A stretch of 64,000 nucleotides of DNA from Cryobacterium suzukii. Its GTDB lineage: Bacteria; Actinomycetota; Actinomycetes; Actinomycetales; Microbacteriaceae. The position numbers and the translations under genes are program-made. This document shows positions 52,764-63,881 of the stretch, one piece after another. The stretch spans positions 364,038 to 428,037 of the forward strand of contig NZ_SOHJ01000002.1 in NCBI RefSeq assembly GCF_004403185.1, given 5' to 3'. The notes below the pieces were generated by a model. It had not been told where the DNA came from. It did no database searches and saw nothing but the letters and a program-made list of their open reading frames with translations. Numbering within the stretch: position 1 is the stretch's first letter; every line of letters starts with the position of its first letter.

Positions 52764-53190
52764 AGGATCCCCCTGGTATTTTTTCGTCGCCTTCTCCGCG
52801 TTGAGATGACGTCGTCGGCTGCCTTAGCGGCCCACTGCTTAAGTTTGAGTTTTGCACTGCCCCAGCTCGTTGGACAATTCGACAGGTGCGGTCGCGTGTG
52901 CGAGAACTCTGCCTGGGCTTGGCTCTGATGCAGGCTCTTCAACGTGCGCCGTGAGCTTGGGCCGCGTTTCGGACGGACAGGGGGGCCCGCGAGAGGAACA
53001 CTCTGCGGGACGAGGGGCGTTTCCGGGGTGGTGATTTCTCTCCCTCGGACTCGAGCTCAGAGGTAGGAGGTGATTTTTTACCCGATAAGCGAAAGCGAAA
53101 AGACGCACAAAACAAGGTTCAGTATGCTTCGTGTTTTTTCAGCGCTTTTTCAGGCCCATTTTCGCGGTCGAAAAGCGGCATCCGGGCAAG
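52764..53190. other. Intergenic region before the tRNA cluster
   Basis: About 430 bases with no credible gene. It holds the promoter side of the lipoprotein gene and ends at a terminator. No insertion-sequence ends or direct repeats were recognised. Confidence 0.4.
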
Positions 53191-53220
53191 AAAAAACCCC
53201 CGCTGACCGGGGGTTTTTTT
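53191..53220. terminator. Bidirectional terminator before tRNA-Val(CAC)
   Basis: A perfect 12-base stem AAAAAACCCCCG / CGGGGGTTTTTT (53191-53202, 53208-53219) with a 5-base loop. It ends the reverse-strand tRNA-Val transcript four bases after the tRNA. Confidence 0.9.
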
Positions 53221-53223
53221 CTG

Positions 53224-53296
53224 TGGGCGATGCGGGACTTGAACCCACGACCTCTTCCGTGTGAAGGAAGCGCGCTACCAGCTGCGCCAATCGCCC
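53224..53296 (-). tRNA. tRNA-Val (CAC)
   Basis: 73 nt on the reverse strand: acceptor GGGCGAT...ATCGCCC with discriminator A. The anticodon loop TTCACAC gives anticodon CAC (codon GUG). All four arms pair. CCA is not encoded. Confidence 0.95.
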
Positions 53297-53496
53297 AATT
53301 CTTCTCGCACGAAAAGCGAAGCTTGTCTTGCGGCTTTTGATACTAGCCCAGACCGGCGCGTCGGCGCACATCGACACCGCTTACCGGTGTGGCGCGCGCT
53401 GCATACCGACCGACGCAACACGCCGTAAACGGCTCGGTTTGGTTTCCGTCTCGCTATTCGGCTAGAGTCTCCAAGTACGCAGAAATGCGGACAGTT

Positions 53497-53568
53497 GCGG
53501 ATGTGGCGCAGTGGTAGCGCATCACCTTGCCAAGGTGAGGGTCGCGAGTTCGAATCTCGTCATCCGCT
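53497..53568 (+). tRNA. tRNA-Gly (GCC)
   Basis: 72 nt: acceptor GCGGATG...CATCCGC with discriminator T. The anticodon loop TTGCCAA gives anticodon GCC (codons GGC and GGU). The arms pair. CCA is not encoded. Confidence 0.95.
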
Positions 53569-53574
53569 CGAATG

Positions 53575-53606
53575 AACTGGAATCGGTCGAAAGACCGGTT
53601 CCAATT
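53575..53606. terminator. Hairpin between tRNA-Gly and tRNA-Cys
   Basis: AACTGGAATCGGTC and GACCGGTTCCAATT pair over 12 of 14 positions with a GAAA loop, followed by CGTTTGG. It is a likely processing or termination structure in the tRNA transcript. Confidence 0.5.
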
Positions 53607-53626
53607 CGTTTGGTATGAACCCATAT

Positions 53627-53700
53627 GGTGGATTGGCCGAGAGGCGAGGCAGCGGCCTGCAAAGCCGTTAACACGGGTTCGAATCCCGTATCCACCTCCA
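53627..53700 (+). tRNA. tRNA-Cys (GCA)
   Basis: Acceptor GGTGGAT...ATCCACC with discriminator T and an encoded CCA (to 53700). The anticodon loop CTGCAAA gives anticodon GCA (codons UGC and UGU). Confidence 0.95.
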
Positions 53701-53743
53701 TTCTTTGTGCACGTCCTGAAGAATAGATAGCTCCCAGAACCTT

Positions 53744-53815
53744 GGGCGATTGGCGCAGCGGTAGCGCGCTTCCCTGACACGGAAGAGGTCACTGGTTCGA
53801 TCCCAGTATCGCCCA
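53744..53815 (+). tRNA. tRNA-Val (GAC)
   Basis: 72 nt: acceptor GGGCGAT...ATCGCCC with discriminator A. The anticodon loop CTGACAC gives anticodon GAC (codons GUC and GUU). It differs from the valine tRNA at 53224 mainly in the D-loop length and T-arm. No CCA encoded. Confidence 0.95.
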
Positions 53816-53838
53816 CAAAGCATGTCCAGCTGAACGAG

Positions 53839-53863
53839 AACCCCGGTCTTCCGGGGTTTTTTT
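53839..53863 (+). terminator. Terminator of the tRNA Gly-Cys-Val transcript
   Basis: AACCCCGG / CCGGGGTT arms with a TCTT loop, followed by TTTTTCTG, 24 bases after tRNA-Val(GAC). Confidence 0.85.
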
Positions 53864-53893
53864 CTGCCCAGAAGCCTCGGCGCGCTATTTCTG

Positions 53894-54985
53894 CTACCGA
53901 ATTACCCGTACGATTTTCGGCAGGGTAAACGTCTGAGCGAATTTCGGCGTGCCCAGGTAGCGGGCTACCAGCGCGTGAGTGCCGACCTTGAGCGACGTGT
54001 ACGTGAACGTGGCTGAACCGTTGCGCAGCGCCACCTTGCTGCCGACCTTCGTTGTCAGGTCGTAGAACTGCACGAAACCGGTTACCACGGCGGTGCCGGA
54101 GCGCGGAGCGAATTTCGCCACAGCCGTGACGGCGGTGCCGACACTGACCTCACCTCTCGGCGACACGGTCAGCGTTCCGGCGACCTTGGCGGCAGCGGCG
54201 GTCTTCGCCAGAACCGTGACCGTCACCACTGGCGACGTCGACGAATCGTAGAACACGGCGAAACTTTCGGCGGTGATGCGGTGCACGCCCACCGACAAGC
54301 TCGCCGTGGTGATGGTGGAGTGCCAGTCCCCGAATACCTGATCTCCGACCAGCGGTCGGCCATTGTCATAGAAGGTGATCTCCTCGCCGGAACGATCACC
54401 GTTTAGGGCTCGTCCCTGACTGTCCGTGACGTTTGCGGTGAAGGTGATGCGCTGCCCGGCCGTGATGGTTCCGGACGGCTTCGCGGTCAGGGTCGTCTTC
54501 GTATCGGGTCCGGTCGGCACGAAGTAGTCGAAGGTTTTCGAGGCCGGAGCAAAATTTCTATCCCCGAGGTAGTCCACTCGAAACTGGCGCGTACCGGCCT
54601 TGCTCGGCTGCGCGCCGGAGTAGAACCCTGAGCCGGGTCCGAACCCGGCGTTCTCGTCGAAGGGAAACAGCACTGGCGTGTCGGTGGGGTTGCCCGGCTC
54701 TAGCGAGACGACCCGAACGGTTCCCGTCGGGGAGGCAGTGGCGGGGGCGACCGGCGTGATTTCGCCATAGACGGATGCGTGGCCACCGGCGAAGTAGATG
54801 TCGTAGGCGCCGGCCACGATAGTGACCGTGCCCCGCCCCGTGGAAAGCGCCGGGGCATCCGTTGCCGCCGATGCTGCCGGCGCCACAATGAGTGCACCGA
54901 GCACAGCCGAGATCACCAGTGCGGGCAGGTGACAGAAGTGGTTGGCGCCAGCGCGGATAGGGGAGTGGTTCGGTTCAGGTGTCAT
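53894..54985 (-). CDS. Secreted Ig-like-repeat protein
   Basis: 363 residues from the ATG at 54985. Sec signal peptide (about 1-40, cut after ...PAASA) and then three Ig-like (Big_3/Big_5-type) domains of about 95-110 residues. The typical signatures GQRITFTANVTD, VTGFVQFYDLTTKVGSK and LKVGTHALVARYLG repeat. There is no catalytic motif and no cell-wall anchor. It is probably a surface or extracellular adhesive or structural protein. It is convergent with the tRNA-Val(GAC) transcript. Confidence 0.8.
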   Translation of the reverse strand: MTPEPNHSPIRAGANHFCHLPALVISAVLGALIVAPAASAATDAPALSTGRGTVTIVAGAYDIYFAGGHASVYGEITPVAPATASPTGTVRVVSLEPGNPTDTPVLFPFDENAGFGPGSGFYSGAQPSKAGTRQFRVDYLGDRNFAPASKTFDYFVPTGPDTKTTLTAKPSGTITAGQRITFTANVTDSQGRALNGDRSGEEITFYDNGRPLVGDQVFGDWHSTITTASLSVGVHRITAESFAVFYDSSTSPVVTVTVLAKTAAAAKVAGTLTVSPRGEVSVGTAVTAVAKFAPRSGTAVVTGFVQFYDLTTKVGSKVALRNGSATFTYTSLKVGTHALVARYLGTPKFAQTFTLPKIVRVIR

Positions 54986-55166
54986 GTCTGGCTTCTTTAC
55001 GTCCGGTGGTGCTTGGGCCCCCCAAATTACGGACAAAGTACTCCCAAAACCGCGCGAAGAGTAGTGCGCAGGGGTCATACGGTGGGCTCGCGATCGGTTG
55101 GCCGACGAATAGCGCTGTACGCGCCGCTAAAGTTGACGGGTAGGCAAACAACAGGGAGTTATACAC

Positions 55167-57146
55167 GTGGCTGACGGCTTTGCGCTTTTCACCGACCGAT
55201 CCATTGTCGCAATGCGCGTCAATGGTGAGTTGAAAGATCTGGCGGCCGCAGTGTTGCCGACGGATGCTGTCGAACCGGTCAGCATAAATTCTCCCGACGG
55301 CCTCAGCATCCTGCGCCACTCAGCCGCCCACGTTCTGGCCCAAGCGGTGCAGACGGTGAACCCGACCGCCAAGCTCGGCATCGGGCCGCCCATCACCGAT
55401 GGTTTTTATTACGACTTCGACGTCGACGTGTCGTTCACCCCCGATGACGTGAAGTCGCTCGAAAAGGCGATGGATCGCATCATTCGTCAGGGCCAACGTT
55501 TTGTGCGCCGCGTCGTGACCGATGACGAGGCCCGTGCTGAACTGGCCGCCGAACCGTACAAGCTCGAACTCATCGGGCTGAAGGGCGGCTCCACCACCGA
55601 AGACAACGAGTCGGTCGAGGTCGGCGGCGCCGAACTCACCATCTACGACAACGTCGACCCGAAGACGGGGGAGACTCTCTGGAAAGATCTCTGCCGCGGC
55701 CCGCACCTGCCCAACACCCGCATGATCGGCAACGGCTACTCGCTCACCCGCCTGGCTGCCGCGTACTGGCGCGGCTCCGAGAAGAACCCGCAGCTGCAGC
55801 GCATCTATGGCACCGCCTGGCCCACCAAGGACGAACTGCGCGCCTACCAAACCCGCCAGGAAGAGGCCGCCAAGCGCGATCATCGCAAGCTCGGCGCCGA
55901 ACTCGACCTGTTCAGCTTTCCCGAGGAGATCGGTTCCGGCCTGGCCGTGTTCCACCCCAAGGGCGGCATCATTCGGCAGGAGATGGAGAGCTACTCACGC
56001 AAGCGCCACGTTGAAGCCGGCTACGACTTCGTCTACTCGCCGCACATCACCAAGTCAACCCTGTTCGAAACCTCGGGCCACCTCGACTGGTACCGCGAAG
56101 GCATGTTCCCTCCGATGCACCTCGACGAGGAACGTGACGAGACCGGCCATGTCACCCGCCAAGGCGTCGACTACTACCTCAAGCCGATGAACTGCCCGTT
56201 CCACAACCTCATCTTCAAGTCGAGCGGCCGCAGCTACCGCGACCTGCCGATGCGCCTGTTCGAATTCGGCTCGGTCTACCGCTACGAAAAGTCCGGCGTG
56301 CTCAACGGCCTCACCCGGGTGCGCGGCATGACCCAGGACGACGCCCACATCTACACGACCAAGGAAGGCATGAAAGAGGAGCTCACCAGCACCCTCAATT
56401 TCGTGCTGCAGCTGCTCGCCGACTACGGCCTCGAGGACTACTACCTCGAACTGTCCACGAAAGACCCGAAAAAGTTCGTCGGCAGCGACGACGCCTGGGA
56501 CGAAGCCACCGAGACGCTCCGTGAGGTCGCCGAGGCATCCGGTCTCGATTTGGTCGCCGACCCGGGCGGAGCAGCGTTCTACGGTCCCAAGATCTCGGTT
56601 CAGGCCCGAGACGCCATCGGGCGCACCTGGCAGATGTCGACCATTCAGCTCGACTTCAACCTGCCAGAACGGTTCGACCTCGAATACACCGCGAACGACG
56701 GCAGCCGCCAGCGCCCGGTCATGATCCACCGCGCCCTGTTCGGCTCGATCGAGCGCTTCTTCGCGGTGCTCACCGAGCACTACGCCGGGGCGTTCCCGGT
56801 CTGGCTGGCCCCGGTGCAGGTTGTCGGCATCCCCGTCTCCGAGCAGTACGGCCCGTACCTCGATGACGTGATCGCCACCCTGAAGAAGGGCGGAGTGCGC
56901 GCTGAGGTCGACCATTCCGACGACCGCATGCAGAAGAAGATCCGCACCCACACCAAGGCGAAGGTGCCATACCAGCTCATCGTCGGCGAAGACGACCAGG
57001 CCAACGGCGCGGTGAGCTTTCGCTTCCGCGACGGTACGCAGCAAAATGGAGTGCCGATCAATGAGGCCGTGCGTCTCATCGTGGAATCGATCGAGACCCG
57101 CGCCCAGATCACCACGAGCCCGGTCGCGTCCGAAGTACAGGCCTAG
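55167..57146 (+). CDS. thrS: Threonyl-tRNA synthetase
   Basis: 659 residues from GTG 55167. Domains: TGS (about 1-65), second additional domain (about 75-240, with [11 protein letters not shown] as its zinc-like HxxxH and CRGPHLPN), class II catalytic core (about 260-540; motif 2 in [13 protein letters not shown], motif 3 with [13 protein letters not shown]) and the anticodon-binding domain (about 555-650). It charges tRNA-Thr, and the editing domain removes Ser. The HIT-type gene follows at once, so both are likely cotranscribed. Confidence 0.96.
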   Translation: MADGFALFTDRSIVAMRVNGELKDLAAAVLPTDAVEPVSINSPDGLSILRHSAAHVLAQAVQTVNPTAKLGIGPPITDGFYYDFDVDVSFTPDDVKSLEKAMDRIIRQGQRFVRRVVTDDEARAELAAEPYKLELIGLKGGSTTEDNESVEVGGAELTIYDNVDPKTGETLWKDLCRGPHLPNTRMIGNGYSLTRLAAAYWRGSEKNPQLQRIYGTAWPTKDELRAYQTRQEEAAKRDHRKLGAELDLFSFPEEIGSGLAVFHPKGGIIRQEMESYSRKRHVEAGYDFVYSPHITKSTLFETSGHLDWYREGMFPPMHLDEERDETGHVTRQGVDYYLKPMNCPFHNLIFKSSGRSYRDLPMRLFEFGSVYRYEKSGVLNGLTRVRGMTQDDAHIYTTKEGMKEELTSTLNFVLQLLADYGLEDYYLELSTKDPKKFVGSDDAWDEATETLREVAEASGLDLVADPGGAAFYGPKISVQARDAIGRTWQMSTIQLDFNLPERFDLEYTANDGSRQRPVMIHRALFGSIERFFAVLTEHYAGAFPVWLAPVQVVGIPVSEQYGPYLDDVIATLKKGGVRAEVDHSDDRMQKKIRTHTKAKVPYQLIVGEDDQANGAVSFRFRDGTQQNGVPINEAVRLIVESIETRAQITTSPVASEVQA

Positions 57147-57147
57147 C

Positions 57148-57756
57148 ATGACGGGAATTCCGGCCGATCGGCTAAGTGGCTCCGACGCTGTCGACGCGGG
57201 TGCGACCGAAACCGCAGCCGAGTTCGCTACGGTTCCGGATGCCTTCCAACGGCTCTGGACGCCGCATCGGATGGTCTACATCCAGGACGGACAGCAGCCG
57301 CACGCCGATGACTGCCCGTTCTGCATCGCGCCCACACTGGACGACGAGAAGGCACTGATCGTGGCGCGCGGCACCCACGCCTACGTTCTCCTCAACCTGT
57401 TTCCGTACAACAGCGGCCACGTACTCGTCTGCCCGTATCGGCACGTCGCCACCTACGACCAGGCCACACCGGAGGAGATCGCCGAGATCGGCGAGCTCAC
57501 TCAGATCGCGATGCGGGTGCTCACCGAGGTGTCGAACTGTGACGGATTCAACATCGGTATGAATCAGGGGCGCATCGCCGGGGCCGGCATTGCCGAGCAC
57601 CTGCACCAGCACATCGTGCCCCGCTGGGCACTCGATTCGAATTTCTTCCCCATTATTGCCGGCACCAAGGCCATTCCGCGTCTGCTCGGCGATGTGCGTC
57701 GCGAGATTGCCGCGGGCTGGCCCGGAGCCACGCCCGCGGCTGCAGCCGCCCTCTAG
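57148..57756 (+). CDS. HIT-domain protein, Ap4A phosphorylase type
   Basis: 202 residues from the ATG at 57148, two bases after the thrS stop. The HIT motif [10 protein letters not shown] (about 151-160) and the zinc-type CPFC near residue 55 match mycobacterial Rv2613c, an Ap4A phosphorylase. The gene is downstream of thrS in many actinobacteria. Aminoacyl-tRNA synthetases make Ap4A as a side product, so a role in its removal fits. The in-frame Met at 57046 would overlap thrS and is rejected. Confidence 0.88.
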   Translation: MTGIPADRLSGSDAVDAGATETAAEFATVPDAFQRLWTPHRMVYIQDGQQPHADDCPFCIAPTLDDEKALIVARGTHAYVLLNLFPYNSGHVLVCPYRHVATYDQATPEEIAEIGELTQIAMRVLTEVSNCDGFNIGMNQGRIAGAGIAEHLHQHIVPRWALDSNFFPIIAGTKAIPRLLGDVRREIAAGWPGATPAAAAAL

Positions 57757-57850
57757 CCTCTCCTTCGACCGGGCAGCGTGCTGGTGCCCGGTCGCTTCCC
57801 TAAGACCCCTCCGACCAGACCACCACCGTGCAAGGAATAGGATCGTAGTT

Positions 57851-58753
57851 ATGACTGAATCAACCTCCGCCGAGCAGTTCGGCTCGAGCCGCGTCAAGCG
57901 TGGACTCGCCGAAATGCTCAAGGGCGGCGTCATCATGGACGTCGTCACCGCTGCCCAGGCTCGTATTGCTGAAGACGCCGGCGCTGTCGCCGTCATGGCT
58001 CTCGAACGCGTTCCCGCCGACATCCGTTCGCAGGGGGGCGTGGCCCGCATGAGCGACCCCGACCTCATCGACAGCATCATCGCCGAGGTCAACATTCCGG
58101 TCATGGCGAAGGCCCGCATCGGCCACTTCGTCGAAGCCCAAATTCTCGAGGTGCTCGGCGTCGACTACATCGACGAGTCCGAGGTACTCAGCCCGGCCGA
58201 CTACCTGAACCACATCGACAAATGGAACTTCACCATTCCCTTCGTCTGCGGCGCCACCAACCTCGGTGAGGCGCTCCGCCGCATCACCGAGGGTGCCGCG
58301 ATGATTCGCTCCAAGGGCGAGGCCGGAACCGGCGACGTCTCCGAAGCCACCAAGCACATCCGCACGATCAACGGCGAGATCAAGCGTCTCACCTCGATGA
58401 GCCGCGACGAACTGTACGTGGCCGCCAAGGAACTGCAGGCGCCCTACGAGCTCGTCGCCGAGATCGCCTCGACCGGCAAGCTGCCCGTCGTGCTGTTCAC
58501 GGCCGGGGGCGTGGCCACGCCGGCCGACGCTGCCATGATGATGCAGCTCGGTGCTGACGGGGTGTTCGTCGGCTCCGGCATCTTCAAGGCTGGCAACCCC
58601 GAGCAGCGCGCTGCGGCCATCGTCAAGGCCGTCACGTTCTACGATGACGCCAAGGTCATCGCGGATGTCTCGCGTGGCCTCGGTGAGGCCATGGTCGGTA
58701 TTAACGTGTCCGATATCCCCGCGCCGCACCGCCTCGCCAGCCGCGGCTGGTAG
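57851..58753 (+). CDS. pdxS: Pyridoxal 5'-phosphate synthase subunit PdxS
   Basis: 300 residues from the ATG at 57851. [39 protein letters not shown] and [27 protein letters not shown] contain the catalytic Lys residues and phosphate site; [28 protein letters not shown] closes the barrel. It builds PLP from ribose 5-phosphate, glyceraldehyde 3-phosphate and ammonia supplied by PdxT, encoded 11 bases downstream. Confidence 0.96.
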   Translation: MTESTSAEQFGSSRVKRGLAEMLKGGVIMDVVTAAQARIAEDAGAVAVMALERVPADIRSQGGVARMSDPDLIDSIIAEVNIPVMAKARIGHFVEAQILEVLGVDYIDESEVLSPADYLNHIDKWNFTIPFVCGATNLGEALRRITEGAAMIRSKGEAGTGDVSEATKHIRTINGEIKRLTSMSRDELYVAAKELQAPYELVAEIASTGKLPVVLFTAGGVATPADAAMMMQLGADGVFVGSGIFKAGNPEQRAAAIVKAVTFYDDAKVIADVSRGLGEAMVGINVSDIPAPHRLASRGW

Positions 58754-58764
58754 CCGGGCCGTTC

Positions 58765-59406
58765 GTGGCGATTCTCTCCGTGGGTACCGGGCCGGCTGAA
58801 ACCGCTGTACCGCCAGGGCTGCGGGTCGGGGTGCTCGCACTTCAAGGGGATTTTCGCGAACACGCGCAGGTGTTGCGTGAACTCGGAGCGAACGTCGACC
58901 TGGTGCGCCGCCCGGAAGAACTCGACCAAATCGATGGTCTGGTCATTCCGGGCGGCGAATCGAGCGTCATGGACAAGCTGGCCCGCACGTTCGGCCTCGC
59001 CGAGCCGTTGCGGGCTGCTATCCGGGGCGGACTGCCGGTTTACGGCACCTGCGCCGGCCTGATCATGCTCGCCGACACGATTCTCGACGGTATGAACGGG
59101 CAGCAGAGTCTCGGCGGACTCGACATCGCGGTGCGCCGCAACGCTTTCGGCCCGCAGACGGCCTCTTTCGAAACCGACCTCGACATTCCAGCGCTCGGGG
59201 TGAAGCCGGTTCACGCCGTGTTCATTCGGGCTCCGGTCGTGGAGACCGTCGGTCCGCGGGCCACCGCGCTGGCCACCCTCGACGACGGGCGCTGCGTCGC
59301 CGTGCAGCAGGGCAACCTGCTCGGAACTTCTTTTCATCCGGAAATCACCGGAGAATATCGTTTTCACCAGTATTTTCTACAGAAACTGGTCGCCGCCGCC
59401 CGGTGA
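58765..59406 (+). CDS. pdxT: Pyridoxal 5'-phosphate synthase glutaminase subunit PdxT
   Basis: 213 residues from GTG 58765. Class I glutamine amidotransferase: GGESSVM near residue 52, nucleophile Cys in YGTCAGL, and the His/Glu pair in SFHPEITGE. It hydrolyses glutamine and passes ammonia to PdxS. The start leaves a short unconserved leader before RVGVLALQGDFREH; a second GTG at 58780 is a possible alternative. Confidence 0.94.
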   Translation: MAILSVGTGPAETAVPPGLRVGVLALQGDFREHAQVLRELGANVDLVRRPEELDQIDGLVIPGGESSVMDKLARTFGLAEPLRAAIRGGLPVYGTCAGLIMLADTILDGMNGQQSLGGLDIAVRRNAFGPQTASFETDLDIPALGVKPVHAVFIRAPVVETVGPRATALATLDDGRCVAVQQGNLLGTSFHPEITGEYRFHQYFLQKLVAAAR

Positions 59407-59481
59407 GTAGTCGGCTCAATTGTGCCGGGCGCGAGAGTGTGGCTAGGGTTCAGACATGACTCAGACAACCGGTGGTCAACG

Positions 59482-60036
59482 ATGACCCGTTATGTAGCAC
59501 TACTCCGTGGCATCAACGTCAACGGCATCACCATAGCAATGGCTGATCTTGCCGATACCTTCCACGACCTCGGTTACACCGACGTCAAAACGGTACTGGC
59601 GAGCGGCAATGTGATCTTCAGCATCGACAGTCCGCTCGTTGATAAAGCGGATGCCGCCGCCCTCAAGGCCCGCATCGAGGGGGCTCTGACCGCTCGGTTT
59701 GAATACGAGGCGTGGATCGTGCTCGTCGACGCTGAATCCCTCGACCGGATCGTTCGCGCGTACCCCTTCGACACGGACCGCGACGGCTGGCATCCGTATG
59801 TGATGTTCTCCTCCGACCCTGGACACCTCAGCGAGCTCGCCGGACACCGCAAAGAACTTGAGGCCGCCGAGGAACGCATCGAACTCGGCCACGGCGTGCT
59901 GTACTGGGAGGTTCGCAAGTCGGTCGGTATCAAAAGTGCTTTCAGCAAAAAGAGTGCCAAGCTTAAGTACCGCGACACGACGACCACCCGGAACCTGCAC
60001 ACCCTGCACAAGCTGCTGGAACTCACACCGGGATAG
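59482..60036 (+). CDS. DUF1697 family protein
   Basis: 184 residues starting MTRYVALLRGINVNGITIAM. The LLRGINVGG-like opening and the TVLASGNVIFSIDSP segment are the family hallmark, and KYRDTTTTRNLHTLHKLLEL is the typical end. The function is unknown. It sits between pdxT and yebC, where many relatives have nothing or other genes. Confidence 0.88.
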   Translation: MTRYVALLRGINVNGITIAMADLADTFHDLGYTDVKTVLASGNVIFSIDSPLVDKADAAALKARIEGALTARFEYEAWIVLVDAESLDRIVRAYPFDTDRDGWHPYVMFSSDPGHLSELAGHRKELEAAEERIELGHGVLYWEVRKSVGIKSAFSKKSAKLKYRDTTTTRNLHTLHKLLELTPG

Positions 60037-60164
60037 ACTGGTTCGGCACCTACGCGTGCACCGACCACGCACTGCCACCGGCCGCAGCGTAACGGCCAAT
60101 TGGCCACGGGCCGCCGGTACCTGCTGCACCACAGTGAACGATCGAGCACAACAACGGGAGATGT

Positions 60165-60929
<765 letters not shown>

Positions 60930-60933
60930 TTCG

Positions 60934-61560
60934 ATGGCGGTGCGGGTTCTCGGCATCGACCCGGGCCTCACCCGTTGCGGTGTGGGCGTGGTCGACGTTG
61001 AGGGTAACCGCTCGGCTCGCCTGGTGGACGTGACCGTGCTGCGCAGCGCACCCGACCTGCCCCTCGAACGGCGGCTGCTGCTTCTGGCCGAGGGTCTGGA
61101 AGACATGCTCGACCGCCATCGACCGCAGTTCATTGCCATTGAACGCGTCTTCGCCCAGCACAACGTGCGCACCGTCATGGGCACGGCGCAGATCAGCGGG
61201 GTCGCCCTGCTGCTCGCCGCGAAGCGCGGCCTGCCGGTGACGCTGCACACCCCGAGCGAAGTGAAGGCAGCCATCACCGGCTACGGTGCCGCCGACAAAA
61301 AACAGGTCGGCACAATGGTCGCCCGCATCCTCGGGCTAACCGAGATTCCCAAACCGGCCGACGCAGCGGATGCCCTCGCCCTCGCGATTTGCCACGCCTG
61401 GCGTACCGGGGCATCTGGTGGCACTTTGCCGACCGTGGCCTCCGTGAAGGCGGCCACAGCCACGCCAGGGGCCCTCACCCCGGCACAGAAGGCGTGGCGC
61501 GATGCCGAACGAGGATCGGTGCCAGCAGTGTCGGCGGTGCCCCGTAGTCTTAAGCGGTGA
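60934..61560 (+). CDS. ruvC: Crossover junction endodeoxyribonuclease RuvC
   Basis: 208 residues. Acidic residues of the RNase H-like active site are in [20 protein letters not shown] and [12 protein letters not shown]. It resolves Holliday junctions together with RuvAB. A C-terminal extension of about 35 residues follows the family core. The stop overlaps the ruvA GTG by four bases. Confidence 0.95.
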   Translation: MAVRVLGIDPGLTRCGVGVVDVEGNRSARLVDVTVLRSAPDLPLERRLLLLAEGLEDMLDRHRPQFIAIERVFAQHNVRTVMGTAQISGVALLLAAKRGLPVTLHTPSEVKAAITGYGAADKKQVGTMVARILGLTEIPKPADAADALALAICHAWRTGASGGTLPTVASVKAATATPGALTPAQKAWRDAERGSVPAVSAVPRSLKR

Positions 61561-62228
61561 TCTCTTCCGTACGTGGCCTTGTCCTTTCAGCCGTAGGCTC
61601 AACCGTCGTGATCGAGGTCGGCGGTGTCGGCCTCGCCGTGCAGGTGACGCCGACTACCGCACTCGGCCTGCGCATCGACGAGGAAGCCCGGCTGGTGACC
61701 ATCCTCATCGTGCGTGAGGATTCGCTCACGCTCTATGGCTTTCCCACCGGTGATGAGCTCGCGGTCTTTGAACTGCTCGTCGGTGTGACCGGTGTGGGCC
61801 CCAAGTCCGCTCTCGGCGTGCTCGCCGTTCTCACCCCCAACCAGATCGCGCAGGCTGTCGCCGGCGATGACGATGGCGTGTTCCGCAAGGTCAGCGGCAT
61901 CGGACCGAAAACCGCAAAACTCATAGTGCTTTCCCTGGCCGGCAAACTCGCTGTGACGGCGGCAACCTCGTCAACCCGCGCGCGAGGGGCCACCTCGGTC
62001 GCTGCCAGCGTGCAGGCTGCACTGATCGGCCTCGGCTGGTCGGAGCGGGTCGCGGCCGAGGCGGTCGACGAGACCCTGTCGGAGCTGGCGGATGGCGTCG
62101 GTACAGACTCAGCGCCGCCGGCTGTTGCCGCTGTGCTCCGGCTGGCCCTCGGCCGCCTGGGCCCGGCCGCGCACCACGCCACGGGCGCTGCCGCTGCCGC
62201 GGCGTCGAACGGATCGGGTCGCTCGTGA
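61557..62228 (+). CDS. ruvA: Holliday junction branch-migration protein RuvA
   Basis: 223 residues from GTG 61557, overlapping ruvC. OB-fold start [14 protein letters not shown], helix-hairpin-helix segments [16 protein letters not shown] and [17 protein letters not shown], an Ala/Ser-rich linker and a RuvB-binding domain III (about 150-205). It binds the four-way junction as a tetramer. The stop overlaps the ruvB GTG by four bases. Confidence 0.95.
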   Translation: MISSVRGLVLSAVGSTVVIEVGGVGLAVQVTPTTALGLRIDEEARLVTILIVREDSLTLYGFPTGDELAVFELLVGVTGVGPKSALGVLAVLTPNQIAQAVAGDDDGVFRKVSGIGPKTAKLIVLSLAGKLAVTAATSSTRARGATSVAASVQAALIGLGWSERVAAEAVDETLSELADGVGTDSAPPAVAAVLRLALGRLGPAAHHATGAAAAAASNGSGRS

Positions 62229-63259
62229 ACCCCGACGCCGGCGTCGAGTTGACCAACCCCTCGCTCGAGAGCGAGTCAGAGCTTGCCTTCGAGGGCGCCC
62301 TGCGCCCGGCGAGTCTGGCCGAATTCGTTGGCCAGAAAAAGGTGCGTGGGCAGTTGCAGCTGCTGCTGACCGCCGCGACAATGCAGAATCGCACACCCGA
62401 CCACATCCTCCTGGCGGGCCCTCCCGGCCTCGGCAAAACTACCCTGGCCATGATCGTCGCCTACGAGGGCAACCGCCCGTTGCGCATGTCGAGCGGTCCG
62501 GCCATTCAACACGCCGGCGATCTCGCGGCAGTGCTTTCATCCCTGGTGCCCGGGGAAGTGCTGTTCATCGATGAAATCCATCGCATGGCACGGTCGGCCG
62601 AAGAGATGCTCTACCTCGCCATGGAGGACTTTCGCATCGACATTATGGTCGGCAAGGGCGCCGGTGCTACCTCGGTTCCGCTCGACCTGGCACCGTTCAC
62701 CCTGGTCGGTGCCACCACCCGTTCGGGTCTGCTACCGAACCCCCTGCGCGACCGATTCGGTTTCACCGCCCATCTCGAGTTCTACGCTGAGAGCGAGCTC
62801 GAACAAGTTTTGGCTCGCGCAGCACATTTAATTGACCTGCCGATCAAAAAAGACGCCCTGGCCGAGATCGCCGGACGGTGCCGCGGCACACCGCGCATCG
62901 CGAACCGCCTGTTGCGCCGGGTACGTGACTATGCGCTCGTGCACGGGGGAGCGGCCGACATTAATGCGGTGCATGCGGCTCTCGAGCTGTATGACGTCGA
63001 TGCGATCGGCCTCGACCGCCTCGACCGTGAAGTCATGAAGATTATTTTGACCCGGTTCGGGGGAGGGCCGGTGGGGCTCAACACCCTGGCCGTGTCGGTC
63101 GGTGAAGAGTCCGAAACGGTGGAGGCGGTCGTCGAGCCGTTCCTGGTAAGGATAGGCTTCCTCACGCGCACCCCGCGAGGGCGGGTTGCCACCAGCGCAG
63201 CGTGGCAACATTTCGGTCTGACCCCTCCTCAGGGCAGTGCGACCCTTCTTGACCTATAA
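62225..63259 (+). CDS. ruvB: Holliday junction branch-migration ATPase RuvB
   Basis: 344 residues from GTG 62225. Walker [10 protein letters not shown], Walker B LFIDEIHR, sensor [18 protein letters not shown] and arginine-finger [15 protein letters not shown] are intact. The hexameric motor pulls DNA through the RuvA-junction complex. It is the last gene of the yebC-ruvCAB operon; 113 bases follow before yajC. Confidence 0.96.
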   Translation: MNPDAGVELTNPSLESESELAFEGALRPASLAEFVGQKKVRGQLQLLLTAATMQNRTPDHILLAGPPGLGKTTLAMIVAYEGNRPLRMSSGPAIQHAGDLAAVLSSLVPGEVLFIDEIHRMARSAEEMLYLAMEDFRIDIMVGKGAGATSVPLDLAPFTLVGATTRSGLLPNPLRDRFGFTAHLEFYAESELEQVLARAAHLIDLPIKKDALAEIAGRCRGTPRIANRLLRRVRDYALVHGGAADINAVHAALELYDVDAIGLDRLDREVMKIILTRFGGGPVGLNTLAVSVGEESETVEAVVEPFLVRIGFLTRTPRGRVATSAAWQHFGLTPPQGSATLLDL

Positions 63260-63372
63260 TTCAATTTGGTTCATCTGTCTATAGCCTTAGTTCAGAAGGT
63301 ATCTGCCCGCACAATCGGGCCTCATCACAAGCTTCGGCCACTCGTGCCGCAATCGAAAGGTAATACAGCTTT

Positions 63373-63765
63373 ATGGATTCATTGACTCTCATCATGTTGG
63401 CCGTTTTGGCCGTTCTGGTCTTCTTCATGTTCCGCAATGGCCGCAAGCGCAAGAAAGACCAGGAAGCCCTGCAGGCCACCATGGTTCCTGGCGCCGACGT
63501 TATGACCAACTTCGGCATGTACGGCACGATCATCGCCATCGATGAAGAGGCCAACAAGGTCGAACTGCAGATCGCCCCCGGCGTCGTCGTCGAAATTCAC
63601 CGTCAGACCATCGCCCGCGTGGTGGAGCCGGTAGTCGAAGACGTTCCGGAGGACAGCAGTGTTGATAGCATCGACTCGCTCACCGAGCCGGAATTCGGCC
63701 AGCGCGTTACCGATGCCGACACCGACACCGACACCACCGAACAGCCCAAAAAGGGTGACGCGTAG
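63373..63765 (+). CDS. yajC: Preprotein translocase accessory subunit YajC
   Basis: 130 residues: one N-terminal membrane helix (about 3-21), the basic RNGRKRKKDQEAL stretch and the YajC core (PGADVMTNFGMYGTIIAIDE). An acidic Asp/Thr/Ser tail follows. It associates with SecDF in protein export and precedes secD, as usual. Confidence 0.92.
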   Translation: MDSLTLIMLAVLAVLVFFMFRNGRKRKKDQEALQATMVPGADVMTNFGMYGTIIAIDEEANKVELQIAPGVVVEIHRQTIARVVEPVVEDVPEDSSVDSIDSLTEPEFGQRVTDADTDTDTTEQPKKGDA

Positions 63766-63881
63766 TTTCTAATTCTTCGGTATTACTCGCCTGGCACCAC
63801 AGGTAACACAACGCACGTACTGCATCACGCGGCGCGCCCACGCATTTCGGCGTGGGCGCCAACAGAAAGCTGAGTTCATAG

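Noticed and set aside
53454-53816. Reverse open frame through the tRNA cluster, with GYGIRTRVNGFAGR-type phrases
   Set aside because: These phrases are a known artefact of translating tRNA genes on the opposite strand; the tRNAs are clear.
55020-55166. Possible T-box leader upstream of thrS
   Set aside because: No T-box core or specifier stem is visible and the leader is too short.
56055-57149. Reverse open frame of 364 codons
   Set aside because: Antisense to thrS.
60037-60164. Possible SOS (LexA) box upstream of yebC-ruvCAB
   Set aside because: The nearest candidate, GAACGATCGAGC, does not match the palindromic actinobacterial LexA site.
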